From positions 62,001 through 126,000 of the forward strand of contig NZ_JPRF03000020.1 of assembly GCF_001188955.3 (NCBI RefSeq): 64,000 nt of DNA, written 5' to 3'. The position numbers and the translations under genes are program-made. The DNA is from Kitasatospora aureofaciens. GTDB lineage: Bacteria; Actinomycetota; Actinomycetes; Streptomycetales; Streptomycetaceae. Under the pieces are notes generated by a model, which was given only the letters and a program-made list of their open reading frames with translations, was not told the DNA's origin and ran no database searches. This document shows, one piece after another, positions 49,175 to 57,371 of this stretch (the stretch's first letter is position 1; every line of letters begins with the position of its first letter).

Positions 49175-49296
49175 ATCGTACGCAGCATAGAGCACGCCTG
49201 TTCGGTGGCAAGTCCGATCGCGAACGGATCTGCATACACTACACCGAGCAGTTTCTGAGCGGTCGGCGAGGGCGCCGACGGAGAAGGAGGAGGGCC

Positions 49297-49950
49297 GTGG
49301 CCACCACAGGCGGAGCGGGACGACCGGAGAAGCGCAAGGCGATCACCCGGGCCGCGACGACGGTCTTCGGGCGCGAGGGCTACGTCCGGGCCAGCATGGA
49401 CGCGATCGCGGCCGAGGCCGGGGTGTCCAAGCGCACGGTCTACAACCACTTCGCCGACAAGGAGACCCTCTTCCTGTCGGTGGCGCTCCAGAACTCAGCC
49501 GAACTCACCGAACGCATCCGTGAGTTGATGGCGAAGTACCTCGACCGGGTGGTGGACCTGCGCCGCGACCTGACCGACTTCGCGGTCGAGCGGGCGAACG
49601 CCGTCCTCTCCGCGGGCGAGCACGGCGCGCTCGGCCGGGCCATCCGCGCCGAGGTGGCCAACATCCCGGTGGACGTGCTGGAGGCCTGGCTGGAGGCCGG
49701 TCCGGTGGCCTCCCAGCGGGACCTCGCGCAGCACTTCGCGGCGCTCAGCGGGCGCGGACTGCTGGCCGTCGAGGACGGGGAGCTGGCCGCCGAGCAGTTC
49801 ACCCTGCTGACCTTCCACGGCGTGGCCGAGCGCTCCTTCTGGGGCGCGCTGCCGGTGGCCTCGGAGGAGGTCGAGCGGATCGCGACGGCGGGCGTGGACG
49901 CCTTCCTGCGGATCCACGGCGGGCCCGGGGCGGGCCGGCCGGCGGGCTGA
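49297..49950 (+). CDS. TetR/AcrR family transcriptional regulator
   Basis: The 217-residue protein starts at GTG 49297 behind AAGGAGGAG. The HTH domain is AITRAATTVFGREGYVRASM, AIAAEAGVSKRTVYNHFADK; the ligand domain contains the TetR_C-like AERSFWGALP. It ends just before a strong convergent terminator. The divergent LCP/DUF6542 pair is a possible target. Confidence 0.93.
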   Translation: MATTGGAGRPEKRKAITRAATTVFGREGYVRASMDAIAAEAGVSKRTVYNHFADKETLFLSVALQNSAELTERIRELMAKYLDRVVDLRRDLTDFAVERANAVLSAGEHGALGRAIRAEVANIPVDVLEAWLEAGPVASQRDLAQHFAALSGRGLLAVEDGELAAEQFTLLTFHGVAERSFWGALPVASEEVERIATAGVDAFLRIHGGPGAGRPAG

Positions 49951-49971
49951 GCGGCCGCCGTCGCGGAGAAG

Positions 49972-50016
49972 CGGCCGGTGGGCGGGGCGGCCTGACGCCG
50001 CCCCGCCCACCGGCCG
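49972..50016. terminator. 20-bp perfect bidirectional terminator
   Basis: The arms 49972-49991 and 49997-50016 pair perfectly around a 5-nt CTGAC loop. It separates the TetR gene from the convergent lipoprotein gene. Confidence 0.9.
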
Positions 50017-50023
50017 TCCCGCG

Positions 50024-50743
50024 TCACTTCCAGTTGACGCCCTTGCCCAGGGTGTACGGCTCGCCCCAGTACTCCGCGCCGGCCACCTTGGTCGCCGTCG
50101 GCGCCAGCGCCAGCACGCACGAGGTGATGGACTGGCCGTTGGTGAAGCCCTTCGGGAAGGACGGGTGCGGGCACTTGTCGAAGGTGCCGATCAGCATCAC
50201 CTCGGAGGCCTCCGAGCCGTCCGGCAGCGTGCCCTTCACCTGGGTCAGGCTGGCGAAGGACAGGTCGGTGCTGCCGGTGTTGGTGACCTTGAACCGGACG
50301 TAGTACGGCACCATGCCGGTGACCTTGTCGCCCAGCTTGAGCGGGGCGAGGTCGGCCGGGTCGCCCTTGTCGATCGAGGTCACCGCGAGCGAGACGGTGC
50401 CCTTGGTGCTGCCCGAGCTGAACGGGACGGTCGCGGCGTCGCCGATCTTCAGGGTGGTCCCGGGCGCCGCGGTGGGGCCGGCCTGGGCCGGGGCCCCGCC
50501 GGTGGAGCCCGCGGTGGAACCGCCCGGGACGGCACCGGTGGCGTCGCCGCCCGGCGCGGCCGCCGAACCGGAGGCCGCCGCAGTGGTGGGCGCGCCGGTC
50601 GGCGCGGCCGGCGCCCGGGTGGCCGGCGGGGTGCTGGCGCTGTCGGACGACGCCGCGTCGTCGTTGCAGGCGGTCATGGTGAGCGCGCCCACCACGGCCA
50701 GGCCGGCCAGGGCCATGGTGCGACTGTTGCGGATGGTCTTCAC
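50024..50743 (-). CDS. Secreted lipoprotein with DUF4352-like beta-sandwich
   Basis: The 239-residue protein starts at GTG 50743. The signal peptide ends in the lipobox LTMTAC, with Cys26 as the acylated residue. A Thr/Ala/Gly/Pro-rich linker of about 70 residues follows. The C-terminal domain (about 95-239) has the pattern VPYYVRFKVTNTGSTDLSFA, resembling immunoglobulin-like DUF4352 domains, with two Cys that may pair. The function is unknown; it is anchored to the outer face of the membrane. Confidence 0.82.
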   Translation of the reverse strand: MKTIRNSRTMALAGLAVVGALTMTACNDDAASSDSASTPPATRAPAAPTGAPTTAAASGSAAAPGGDATGAVPGGSTAGSTGGAPAQAGPTAAPGTTLKIGDAATVPFSSGSTKGTVSLAVTSIDKGDPADLAPLKLGDKVTGMVPYYVRFKVTNTGSTDLSFASLTQVKGTLPDGSEASEVMLIGTFDKCPHPSFPKGFTNGQSITSCVLALAPTATKVAGAEYWGEPYTLGKGVNWK

Positions 50744-51037
50744 GTGACGTCCCCCGTCAATGCGGACCGCCGTGGCGGCAGCCCTCCTGAGGGACGTTCA
50801 TAGCGCAGTGGTCAACGCGCCCGCCACGATTTCGATCCCGTCTTGACGGCCCCGTGACGACTCCCTCGCAGGTCCGTGACAAGGGATGCCGAGTCGTGAT
50901 CACACGTGCCCGAACCGTGTGCCACCTCGGCGGATCGGCCCAGGGACCTCGACGGCCACCGGCGCAGGGGGCCACCGGTCAGCATGGTGCGCCGCCCGTC
51001 TTCCGGCCCCCGCCTGCCGGTGTGACACCCTCCTCTC
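50744..51037. other. Intergenic spacer without supported genes
   Basis: These 294 bp divide the lipoprotein gene from a hypothetical gene. The composition is slightly less GC-rich near 50790-50920. I see no hairpin or operator I would defend; it presumably holds the divergent promoters. Confidence 0.4.
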
Positions 51038-51487
51038 ATGGACGGGTTCGAGCAGCGCATGGACAGCGCCTGGGAGTGGTGGGGCGCCGCGATCGAGGGC
51101 TCCCAGGAGGGCCGGTGGATCCGCACCGACGACGAGCGCCGGATCATCGACGACATCGCCGCCGCGGCCGTCGGCTGCCCGCCCTCGCCCGATGAACTGC
51201 CGTGGCGCGCCCGGCTGGCCCGCATCGTCCGCTGGGCCGCCGTACTGCGGCTCGCTGCGGGGGCCGGCGGCTGGGAGCTGGCGCCCGTCGCCGGAGCGGC
51301 CCCGCCCCGGCCCGCGGGCATGGCGGCCCTGCTCTCCGCCGTGTACGCGGTCGGAGAGCAGGGTGAGATCTGGCTCCGCGGCCTCCCGGCGGACGGCCCG
51401 CCGCCGGTCGCCGAGGTCCTCAAGGCGGAGGCCTTTCTCTTCGGGCCGGGCTCCGTCGAGGACCTCCGCCAGTTCTTCTACGACTGA
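51038..51487 (+). CDS. Hypothetical cytosolic protein
   Basis: The 149-residue frame starts at ATG 51038. It has no membrane segment; the N-terminus is acidic and Trp-rich (MDGFEQRMDSAWEWWGAAIE) and the centre is Ala/Arg-rich helix. Codon use shows the expected GC bias at third positions, and the competing frames give much less plausible proteins. There is no clear ribosome-binding site, so it may be translated from a leaderless transcript. I recognise no family. Confidence 0.6.
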   Translation: MDGFEQRMDSAWEWWGAAIEGSQEGRWIRTDDERRIIDDIAAAAVGCPPSPDELPWRARLARIVRWAAVLRLAAGAGGWELAPVAGAAPPRPAGMAALLSAVYAVGEQGEIWLRGLPADGPPPVAEVLKAEAFLFGPGSVEDLRQFFYD

Positions 51488-51516
51488 CCGCGCCCGCCTC
51501 ATGCTTTTTGTCGAGC

Positions 51517-51561
51517 CGTACGTCGCAGGAAGTCGGCCCGTCCGACTTCTGGCGACATACG
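51517..51561. promoter_or_regulatory. Imperfect 20-bp inverted repeat upstream of the esterase gene
   Basis: The arms 51517-51536 and 51542-51561 match at 17 of 20 positions around a 5-nt loop. It follows a TTTTT run at 51505-51509 and lies about 49 bp before the esterase start. It could be a large operator or an RNA hairpin in the leader. No U-tract follows, and it sits 30 bp after the preceding gene, so a terminator role is also possible. Confidence 0.5.
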
Positions 51562-51609
51562 CCGGGCCGGGGCGCAACCGAACAGCGGCTGCCGTCCGTA
51601 TGAGCTGAT

Positions 51610-52725
51610 GTGAAGCTCACCGGCACCCCGTTCCTCGTCCTCGCGATCCTCCTCGTCCCGCTCTCCATGGGCCTGCTGATGTACCTGTGGAACCGGGTGC
51701 GCGGCCCGCAGCCGGTGCGTTTCGGCAGTCGGCTGCTCATGGTGGCCTTCGCCCAACTCACCGCCGTCACTCTGGTGTTCGTGGTCGTCAACAACGACAA
51801 CCAGCTGTACGGCAGTTGGGACGACCTGCTCGGCACCGGAAGCCACGTCCGCACCGTGCCCGTCCCTCCGCCGGCGGACGCGACGGCGGCCGCGAACGCG
51901 CCCGGCCAGCCCAAGGTGACCCAGCAGTTCACCTCGGTGGACGACAAGGCCGTGCCGAAGGACGTGAGGACGACCGAGCTGAAGGGCCGGGTCTCCGGGG
52001 TGGACGGCGAGGTGCTGGTCTGGACGCCGCCGCAGTACGACGACCCGGCGTACAAGGACAGGAAGTTCCCGGTGGTCGAGCTGCTCGTCGGCTTCCCCGG
52101 GTCGTCCAGCGCCTGGTTCGGCAGCATGAACGTCTCCAGGCAGCTGGCGCCGCTGATGAAGTCCGGGCAGGTCGCGCCGTTCATCCTGGTCTCGCCGCGC
52201 GTCGTGCTGCTCGAAGGGCACGTCGACACCGGCTGCGCGGACGTGCCGGGCAAGGTCAACGCCGAGACCTGGCTGGCACGGGACGTGCCGCAGATGGTGC
52301 TGGACAACTTCCGCGCCGAGCCGGGCCCCGAGCGCTGGGCGGTGGCCGGCTACTCGGCGGGCGGGCACTGCGCCGCCCGGCTCGCCCTGGCGCACCCGAA
52401 CCGGTACCACGCCGGGGTGAGCCTGTCCGGGTACAACGACCCGATGGGCGAGTCGGACTCGCTCACCGCCAAGGACCCGCACCTGCGCGAGGTCTCCAAC
52501 CCGGTCTACCTGCTCCAGCACGCGCAGACGCCGCCCGACGTCGCCCTGTACATGACCGGGAGGAAGGGCGACGGCTACGAGGACGCCCTGGCGCTCCAGA
52601 AGAATGCCAAGGCGCCGACGGCCGTCACCCCGGTGGAGGTCAACGGCCCGCACCTGACGTCCACCTGGGAGCCGCTCGTCCCGCAGGTGTTCACCTGGCT
52701 CACCCAGACCGTCGGGAAGGGCTGA
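51610..52725 (+). CDS. Membrane-anchored esterase (alpha/beta hydrolase, esterase D/antigen-85-like)
   Basis: The 371-residue protein starts at GTG 51610. Two N-terminal membrane segments (about 5-27 and 42-61) place the catalytic domain outside. A linker of about 60 residues precedes the hydrolase domain, with VVELLVGFPGSSSAWFGSMN near the oxyanion region and the nucleophile elbow GYSAGG around Ser249. The C-terminal VNGPHLTSTW supplies the likely catalytic His. It belongs to the putative esterase family that includes mycolyltransferases; the substrate is unknown. Confidence 0.88.
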   Translation: MKLTGTPFLVLAILLVPLSMGLLMYLWNRVRGPQPVRFGSRLLMVAFAQLTAVTLVFVVVNNDNQLYGSWDDLLGTGSHVRTVPVPPPADATAAANAPGQPKVTQQFTSVDDKAVPKDVRTTELKGRVSGVDGEVLVWTPPQYDDPAYKDRKFPVVELLVGFPGSSSAWFGSMNVSRQLAPLMKSGQVAPFILVSPRVVLLEGHVDTGCADVPGKVNAETWLARDVPQMVLDNFRAEPGPERWAVAGYSAGGHCAARLALAHPNRYHAGVSLSGYNDPMGESDSLTAKDPHLREVSNPVYLLQHAQTPPDVALYMTGRKGDGYEDALALQKNAKAPTAVTPVEVNGPHLTSTWEPLVPQVFTWLTQTVGKG

Positions 52726-52738
52726 CCGTCACCGGCCG

Positions 52739-52903
52739 TCACCGCCGGGGCGGTTCGCAGCCGTCCGGCCCGCAGGCCTCCACCCCCTCGGCACCGAGCG
52801 GGACCAGCGGCGAGGGCACCCGGCTCTCCCGGGCCTGCTCCAGTGCCCGGGTGAAGGTCTCGGCGGGCTGGGCGCCGGCCACCGGCCACTCCGAGCCGCT
52901 CAC
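52739..52903 (-). CDS. Possible 54-residue small protein
   Basis: An open frame runs from GTG 52903 to a stop at 52739, with good third-position GC bias. The product begins VSGSEWPVAGAQPAETFTRA and ends in VEACGPDGCEPPRR, with a Cys pair near the C-terminus. No ribosome-binding site is clear. It fills the gap between the esterase and chitinase genes and could also be a remnant of a longer gene. I recognise no family. Confidence 0.35.
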   Translation of the reverse strand: MSGSEWPVAGAQPAETFTRALEQARESRVPSPLVPLGAEGVEACGPDGCEPPRR

Positions 52904-52960
52904 CGGTTGAGGGTCGCCACCGGCCGATCCGGCAGTACAGCCGCTCGCCCACCGCCGGGC

Positions 52961-53683
52961 TCAGCAGGAGATGTTGCCGCCGCCCACGTTCGTGCCCAGC
53001 ACGCCGACGAACCTCTTGAACAGGTTGATCCGGTCGTTGCGCTCGTCCGGGTTCTTGCCGTTGCACTCGAGGTCGCCGTTGATGCTGCGGATGGTCTCGC
53101 CGAAGCCCTTGTTGTTGACGACGGCGTCGTGCGGGGTCATCGTCCCGGCGCCCTTCTGGCTGTCCCAGAACCAGAGGGCGGTCTTCCAGGCGACGGCCGG
53201 ATCCTTCTCCACCTTGGCCGGGTCGTGCAGCAGGTCGATGTGCAGGGCGTCGCCCGCGGCCTTGTAGTTGAAGTTCCAGCTGATCTGGAGCGGCCCGCGC
53301 CCGTAGTACGCGCTCCTGCCCGCCGGGCAGCCGTACGGCTGGGTGGTGTCGCAGTAGTGGCCGTAGTTGGCGGTGTTCTGCTCGACGACGTACCTGAGGC
53401 CGCCGGTCTCGTGGCTGACGTTGGCGAGGAAGGCGGCCGCCTCGCGCTTGCGGGTGGCGCTGTCGCCGGTGGCGGCGAACTTGGGGTAGGCACTCAGGGC
53501 GTCGGTGAGGCCCTTGTACGTGTAGAAGGGGTTCCGGTTCGGGAACATCTGGTTGAACTGGGCTTCGCTGACCACGAAGGAGCCTGCGGCGGACGCCAAG
53601 GTGGCCGTCGGTCCGGTGAGGGCGATGGTACTCAGGACGGCGGCCGAGGCGACTGCGGAGAGGGCGCGGGAGAACGTCATCAT
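52961..53683 (-). CDS. Secreted GH19 chitinase (catalytic domain only)
   Basis: The frame starts at ATG 53683; ATG 53680 is equally possible. The 240-residue protein has a signal peptide of about 33 residues (ending near ASAAG) and a family 19 catalytic domain: catalytic Glu92 in NVSHETGG, Glu101 nine residues later, as in ChiG of S. coelicolor, and the signature AYYGRGPLQISWNFNY. There is no chitin-binding module. Four or more Cys suggest disulphides. It cleaves chitin to chitooligosaccharides outside the cell. The promoter carries DasR-type repeats. Confidence 0.95.
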   Translation of the reverse strand: MMTFSRALSAVASAAVLSTIALTGPTATLASAAGSFVVSEAQFNQMFPNRNPFYTYKGLTDALSAYPKFAATGDSATRKREAAAFLANVSHETGGLRYVVEQNTANYGHYCDTTQPYGCPAGRSAYYGRGPLQISWNFNYKAAGDALHIDLLHDPAKVEKDPAVAWKTALWFWDSQKGAGTMTPHDAVVNNKGFGETIRSINGDLECNGKNPDERNDRINLFKRFVGVLGTNVGGGNISC

Positions 53684-53708
53684 TCCTCGTCAGGAGTCTT
53701 AGCTTGAG

Positions 53709-53732
53709 CGGTGCTTCGCTCTCGAAGCACCG
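53709..53732 (-). promoter_or_regulatory. Hairpin in the chitinase 5' leader
   Basis: A perfect 10-bp inverted repeat (53709-53718 with 53723-53732, 4-nt loop) lies 26-49 bp upstream of the chitinase start. It could stabilise the mRNA or serve as a protein site. Confidence 0.55.
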
Positions 53733-53758
53733 GGGTTCATCGTGCTGGGCGGCGCCCG

Positions 53759-53789
53759 GGATCTGAACCTTTCCGAGGTCTAAACCACT
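53759..53789 (-). promoter_or_regulatory. Chitinase promoter direct repeats with a DasR-responsive element
   Basis: On the minus strand TGGTTTAGACCT (53787-53776) and AGGTTCAGATCC (53770-53759) form direct repeats 17 bp apart, like the TGGTCCAGACCT pair known from Streptomyces chitinase promoters. The first also matches the core GGTCTA-N-ACC of the DasR element (consensus ACTGGTCTAGACCACT) at 12 of 16 positions. DasR is released by glucosamine-6-phosphate, which would induce the gene on chitin breakdown. Confidence 0.72.
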
Positions 53790-53911
53790 CGTACGGGTTG
53801 TATCCGATCGAAGAACCGGGACAGCTCGGACCGCAGGGTGATCATCCGCCAGTCCTACGCACCGGATAGCCTCGTCCGCGCACGAGCCGAGAGCGGACCG
53901 GGGGACAGGGC

Positions 53912-55828
53912 ATGGCGCACACCGACGACGAGGGCGACGAGCGGCTGGCCGCCGAGGGCGAGGTGGCCGTGGCCCGGCTGGCGATCGACTCCGGGGACCT
54001 CGGCCACGCCGCCGACCACCTCTCCGACGCGATCATCGCCGCCCCCCAGCTGCCCGAACTGCACGAGGCACTGGCGGAGTTGTGCGCCGCCGTCGGCGGC
54101 CCCGCCGCGGCCCGCGACCTGTTCCCGCTGGACGGCGAGGTCTACCTCGGCACCGTCGTCTGCCGCGCCCACGTGGAGGCCGCAGCCGGGGACTGGGACA
54201 CCGCCGTCGGCCTGCTCGCCTCGGCGATCCAGTACGAGCCGGCCCGCCCGTGGGCGCACACCGCCTGGCTGGCCCGCGAGGACCTGCCCGCCCTGGTGGA
54301 CCCGGACGCCGTCGCCCAGGCGGTGGCCCGCGCCGCCGGTGCGCTGCCCGACCCGCTGCCCGCCGAACTGGTGGACACCGTAAGGCCCTTCGAACGTTTC
54401 GTGCGGGCTGTGACGGACCGCCACCCCGAGCACCCGCTGCTGCTGGCGATGGCCTCCGGCCTGACCCGCCGCTTCGGTGCCACCGCCCGCGCCGTCGAAC
54501 TCGCCGAGCGGGCCCACCGGCTGGCTCCCGGCCACCTGCCCTCCGTGATGCTCGGCAACGCCCTGCGTGCCGACGGCCGCCCCGAGGAGGCGCTCACCGT
54601 CTGGGAGGCCGAACTCGCCCGGGTCGTGCCGGACGAGGGCAACTCCAGCAGCTACCTCGCCGTGGACGTCGCCGAGCTGTACGGCACCCTCGGCCGCCCC
54701 GCCGAGGGCCTGCCCTGGCTGGAGCGCGTCCTCGCCACCGAGCCCGACCACCCGAAGGCCGCCCCCGCCCTGCACGGGCTGCGCCACGCCGTCGACGGCG
54801 AAGCCGTCCACCTGCTCGCCCTCGCCGACCACCACCGCGACCACCCCGACCACGAGTACGCCCGGGACCTGCTGGAGCGGCTCAGCCACCGCGAGCCCTG
54901 GCTCGGCATGGTCCCCGGGACGTCCGAGGCAACCGTCAACCTGCTGCACCAGGTCCTGGCGGCGCCCGACACGGACCGAGACACCGAGATCGAGTGCGAT
55001 GTCTCCACCGTCGAACCGCCCAGCTCACAGCTGGCCCTCCACCTCGCGTTGCCGCGCTGCACCGTCGTCTATCAGTCCATCGACAAACCCGACCCACGGC
55101 TCCCGCTGATCAAGACCTCCGCCGCGGTCTGGGCATGGGACGGCACCGACCCGAAGGCCGCCGTCGCGCCGCCCGCCCCGGAAAGCGCCGAACTCGTCCG
55201 CGCCACCGCCGAGATCGTGTGGCCGACCATCCCGGCCGCCTACGACCACGCCGTGCGCCTCGCCGGCCTGTCGCTCGACGACCTGCTCGGCGCCCTGGTC
55301 CATCCTCCGCTGCCCCGCGAGGACGACCTCGGCCGGGCCCTGCTCGCCCACCAGCCCGAACTGTGGGTGCGCGCCGTCCAGGCCTTCGCCTGCCTCGGCA
55401 TCGCCCACCACCGCACCGATCAGCCGTGGCCGGAGTCGGACCGCCGCCGGGTGTTGCTCGACCTGCTACTGGGACCGGAGGACTGGGTCGCCGAGGCGGC
55501 CGGATTCGCGCTCGTCGCGATCGGCTGGACGCACCCGCAGGCCCGCGCCGACATCGCCACGCAGCTCCGGCGGCGGCTGCACTACAGCGTCGACGCCCGG
55601 CGGGTGCGCGTGGTGACGATCCTGCGCTCGGTCTGCCACCTGGTGCTCGCCGCGCCCTGGGTCACACCTGCCGACCGCGACCTCGCTCGGGCGGCCATCC
55701 GCGCGGAGGAGGCCGCTGACGGCCCGAAGTCCGAACCCCGGTCCGAACCCGAACCCCAGCCGGAGCCCGAACCGTCGCTCGAGCCGCGGCGCCCGGGATT
55801 CCTCGGGCGGCTTCTCGGCCGAGGCTGA
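53912..55828 (+). CDS. TPR-repeat protein with C-terminal HEAT-like region
   Basis: The 638-residue protein starts at ATG 53912. The N-terminal half has several tetratricopeptide-like helix pairs (AAAGDWDTAVGLLASAIQYE, GRPEEALTVWEAELARVVPD, GRPAEGLPWLERVLATEPDH). The C-terminal half has helical segments like HEAT repeats (WVAEAAGFALVAIGWTHPQA). It ends in a Glu/Pro tail (EPEPQPEPEPSLEPRRP). It has no signal or membrane segment. It is probably a scaffold; the partners are unknown. Confidence 0.83.
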   Translation: MAHTDDEGDERLAAEGEVAVARLAIDSGDLGHAADHLSDAIIAAPQLPELHEALAELCAAVGGPAAARDLFPLDGEVYLGTVVCRAHVEAAAGDWDTAVGLLASAIQYEPARPWAHTAWLAREDLPALVDPDAVAQAVARAAGALPDPLPAELVDTVRPFERFVRAVTDRHPEHPLLLAMASGLTRRFGATARAVELAERAHRLAPGHLPSVMLGNALRADGRPEEALTVWEAELARVVPDEGNSSSYLAVDVAELYGTLGRPAEGLPWLERVLATEPDHPKAAPALHGLRHAVDGEAVHLLALADHHRDHPDHEYARDLLERLSHREPWLGMVPGTSEATVNLLHQVLAAPDTDRDTEIECDVSTVEPPSSQLALHLALPRCTVVYQSIDKPDPRLPLIKTSAAVWAWDGTDPKAAVAPPAPESAELVRATAEIVWPTIPAAYDHAVRLAGLSLDDLLGALVHPPLPREDDLGRALLAHQPELWVRAVQAFACLGIAHHRTDQPWPESDRRRVLLDLLLGPEDWVAEAAGFALVAIGWTHPQARADIATQLRRRLHYSVDARRVRVVTILRSVCHLVLAAPWVTPADRDLARAAIRAEEAADGPKSEPRSEPEPQPEPEPSLEPRRPGFLGRLLGRG

Positions 55829-55863
55829 GTCCGCGCAGCCGCCTTCCGCCCGCGCGTCCCGGC

Positions 55864-56061
55864 CTACACCCCCGGCAGCGTCTCCTGCTCCACCTCGAAC
55901 CGCGCGACCCGCTCCGCCGGATCGCGGCACTCCGGCCCCAGCCGCAGCATCCGCGACTCCGGGTCGTGCAGCGGCCGGTGGCAGCGCCGACAGGTCACCC
56001 GGGGGCGGAGCGCCCGGGTGGTGTCCGTACCGGGCAGCGGCTCCGGCTCAGGGCTGGTCAT
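55864..56061 (-). CDS. DUF6011-type zinc-ribbon-like small protein
   Basis: I start at ATG 56061 (56085 is also possible). The 65-residue protein contains CRRCHRPLHDPESRMLRLGP followed by ECR, a Cys/His pattern like a small metal-binding knuckle with the third Cys in GPECR. This matches the actinobacterial DUF6011 family. It is convergent with the TPR gene and divergent from the TetR gene. The function is unknown. Confidence 0.8.
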   Translation of the reverse strand: MTSPEPEPLPGTDTTRALRPRVTCRRCHRPLHDPESRMLRLGPECRDPAERVARFEVEQETLPGV

Positions 56062-56117
56062 GGGGAGACGGTAGCGGCCACGCACCGGTGAAGGGATCCC
56101 GTGAAAGGATCCTGCGC

Positions 56118-56885
56118 ATGGCCACGGACCGCAGCAGCGCAGGAGACCCGGCGCGCACCCTCGCCCTGCTCTGGGGGCTGACCGCCGAGGAGAAGCCCGG
56201 ACGGCGCGGCCCGAAGCAGGCCCGTTCGACCGGTGAGATCGCCGCCACCGCCATCGCCCTGGCCGACGCCGAGGGCGTGGACGCCGTCACCATGCGCCGG
56301 GTCGCCCAGGAACTCGGGCTGTCCCCGATGGCGCTCTACACCTACGTGCCGGGCAAGGCCGAGCTGCTGGACCTGATGCTGGACACCGTCTACGCGACCA
56401 TGCCCCGCACCGCCCCGGCCGACGACGGCTGGCGGGCCCGGGCCACCGCCGTCGCCGACGACAACCGGGCGCTGTTCCGCGCCCACCCGTGGGTCGCCGC
56501 CGTGTCCACCAGCCGCCCGCCGCTCGGCCCGGGCCTGATGGCCAAGTACGAGTACGAGCTGAGCGCCCTGGAGGGCACCGGCCTGCCCGACGTCGAGCTG
56601 GACGCCGCGCTGACCCACCTGCTGGGCTTCGTCCAGACCTGCGCCCGGATGGCCGCCGACGAGCGGGCCGCCCAGCAGGACAGCGCCCTGACCGACGCCC
56701 AGTGGTGGCAGGCCAACGCCGACCTGCTGGCCCGGGTCTTCGACCCCGAGCGCTACCCGGTCGCCGCCCGGGTCGGCGCCGCCGCCGGCGAGGCCCACGG
56801 CGGCGCGTACAGCCCGGACCACGCCTACGCCTTCGGCCTGGCCCGCGTCCTGGACGGGCTGGCCGCGCTGATCAGGGAGCGGTAG
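56118..56885 (+). CDS. TetR family regulator with TetR_C (tetracycline-repressor-like) domain
   Basis: I choose ATG 56118 with AAAGGA 10 nt upstream; an earlier in-frame GTG at 56088 lies in a 12-bp direct repeat (GTGAAGGGATCC/GTGAAAGGATCC). The 255-residue protein has an N-terminal extension of about 35 residues, then HTH sequence IAATAIALADAEGVDAVTMR and VAQELGLSPMALYTYVPGKA. The MALYTYV form and the long C-terminal domain match the TetR/TetR_C group. Its stop lies inside the 3' end of the convergent HxlR gene (14-bp overlap). Confidence 0.92.
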   Translation: MATDRSSAGDPARTLALLWGLTAEEKPGRRGPKQARSTGEIAATAIALADAEGVDAVTMRRVAQELGLSPMALYTYVPGKAELLDLMLDTVYATMPRTAPADDGWRARATAVADDNRALFRAHPWVAAVSTSRPPLGPGLMAKYEYELSALEGTGLPDVELDAALTHLLGFVQTCARMAADERAAQQDSALTDAQWWQANADLLARVFDPERYPVAARVGAAAGEAHGGAYSPDHAYAFGLARVLDGLAALIRER

Positions 56886-57258
56886 GCCGCCCGTCGTACT
56901 CCTCGCGGGCCGCGACCACCGAACCCACCCGCTGCTCGGACCAGTGCGCGAGCGCCGCGACCAGCTCGGCCGCCTCCCGTCCGAGCGGCGTGAGGCTGTA
57001 GTCGACCCTGGGGGGAATCACCGGGTGCGCCTCGCGCAGCACGAAGCCGTCCCGCTCCAGCGTCTGCAGGGTCTGCGCGAGCATCTTCTCGCTGACCCCC
57101 GACACCCGTCGGCGCAGTTCGCTGAACCGGTAACCGCGCTCGCGCAGCGCACCGAGGACGAGCACGCCCCAGCGGCTGGTGACGTGCTCCAGCACACCCC
57201 GGGACGGGCACATCCGGTCGAAGACGTTCGCCGGCGGTCCGCTCAGGCTCACCCGCAT
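56872..57258 (-). CDS. HxlR family regulator (QorR-like)
   Basis: I choose ATG 57258 because GGAGG lies 8 nt upstream; an earlier ATG at 57273 is less well placed. The 128-residue winged-helix protein has Cys17 in FDRMCPSRGVLEHVTSRWGV, the position of the redox-sensing Cys in QorR/YodB-type regulators. The wing is YRFSELRRRVSGVSEKMLAQ and LEHVTSRWGVLVLGALRERG is the first helix region. It diverges from a QorB-like quinone oxidoreductase, a known pairing for quinone or oxidant stress. Confidence 0.92.
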   Translation of the reverse strand: MRVSLSGPPANVFDRMCPSRGVLEHVTSRWGVLVLGALRERGYRFSELRRRVSGVSEKMLAQTLQTLERDGFVLREAHPVIPPRVDYSLTPLGREAAELVAALAHWSEQRVGSVVAAREEYDGRPTAP

Positions 57259-57281
57259 CTGACTTACCTCCATGCCAGTAC

Positions 57282-57305
57282 CGTACTTTGAAGTGCGTAC
57301 TTTCG
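57282..57305. promoter_or_regulatory. Direct repeats CGTACTTT in the HxlR/QorB divergent promoter
   Basis: CGTACTTTG at 57282-57290 and CGTACTTTCG at 57296-57305 recur with a 14-bp period in a 113-bp divergent spacer. The motif GTAC with AT-rich flanks fits HxlR-family operators. Confidence 0.6.
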
Positions 57306-57371
57306 AAAGGTTAGTGCCATCCCTAGGGTGAGTTGCGAGGCCAGAGGGTCACCCAGGAGAAGGAGCACCCC

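Noticed and set aside
50900-51577. 225-residue minus-strand frame opposite the hypothetical gene at 51038
   Set aside because: The plus-strand frame has a more natural composition; the minus product is Arg/Gly/Pro-rich without domains.
52575-53066. 163-residue minus-strand frame between the esterase and chitinase genes
   Set aside because: It overlaps both real genes and looks like a shadow; the shorter frame at 52739-52903 is more plausible.
56087-56112. Pair of 12-bp direct repeats (GTGAAGGGATCC/GTGAAAGGATCC) as an operator of the TetR gene
   Set aside because: The second copy contains the ribosome-binding site, so the similarity may be chance; kept only as a note in the gene entry.
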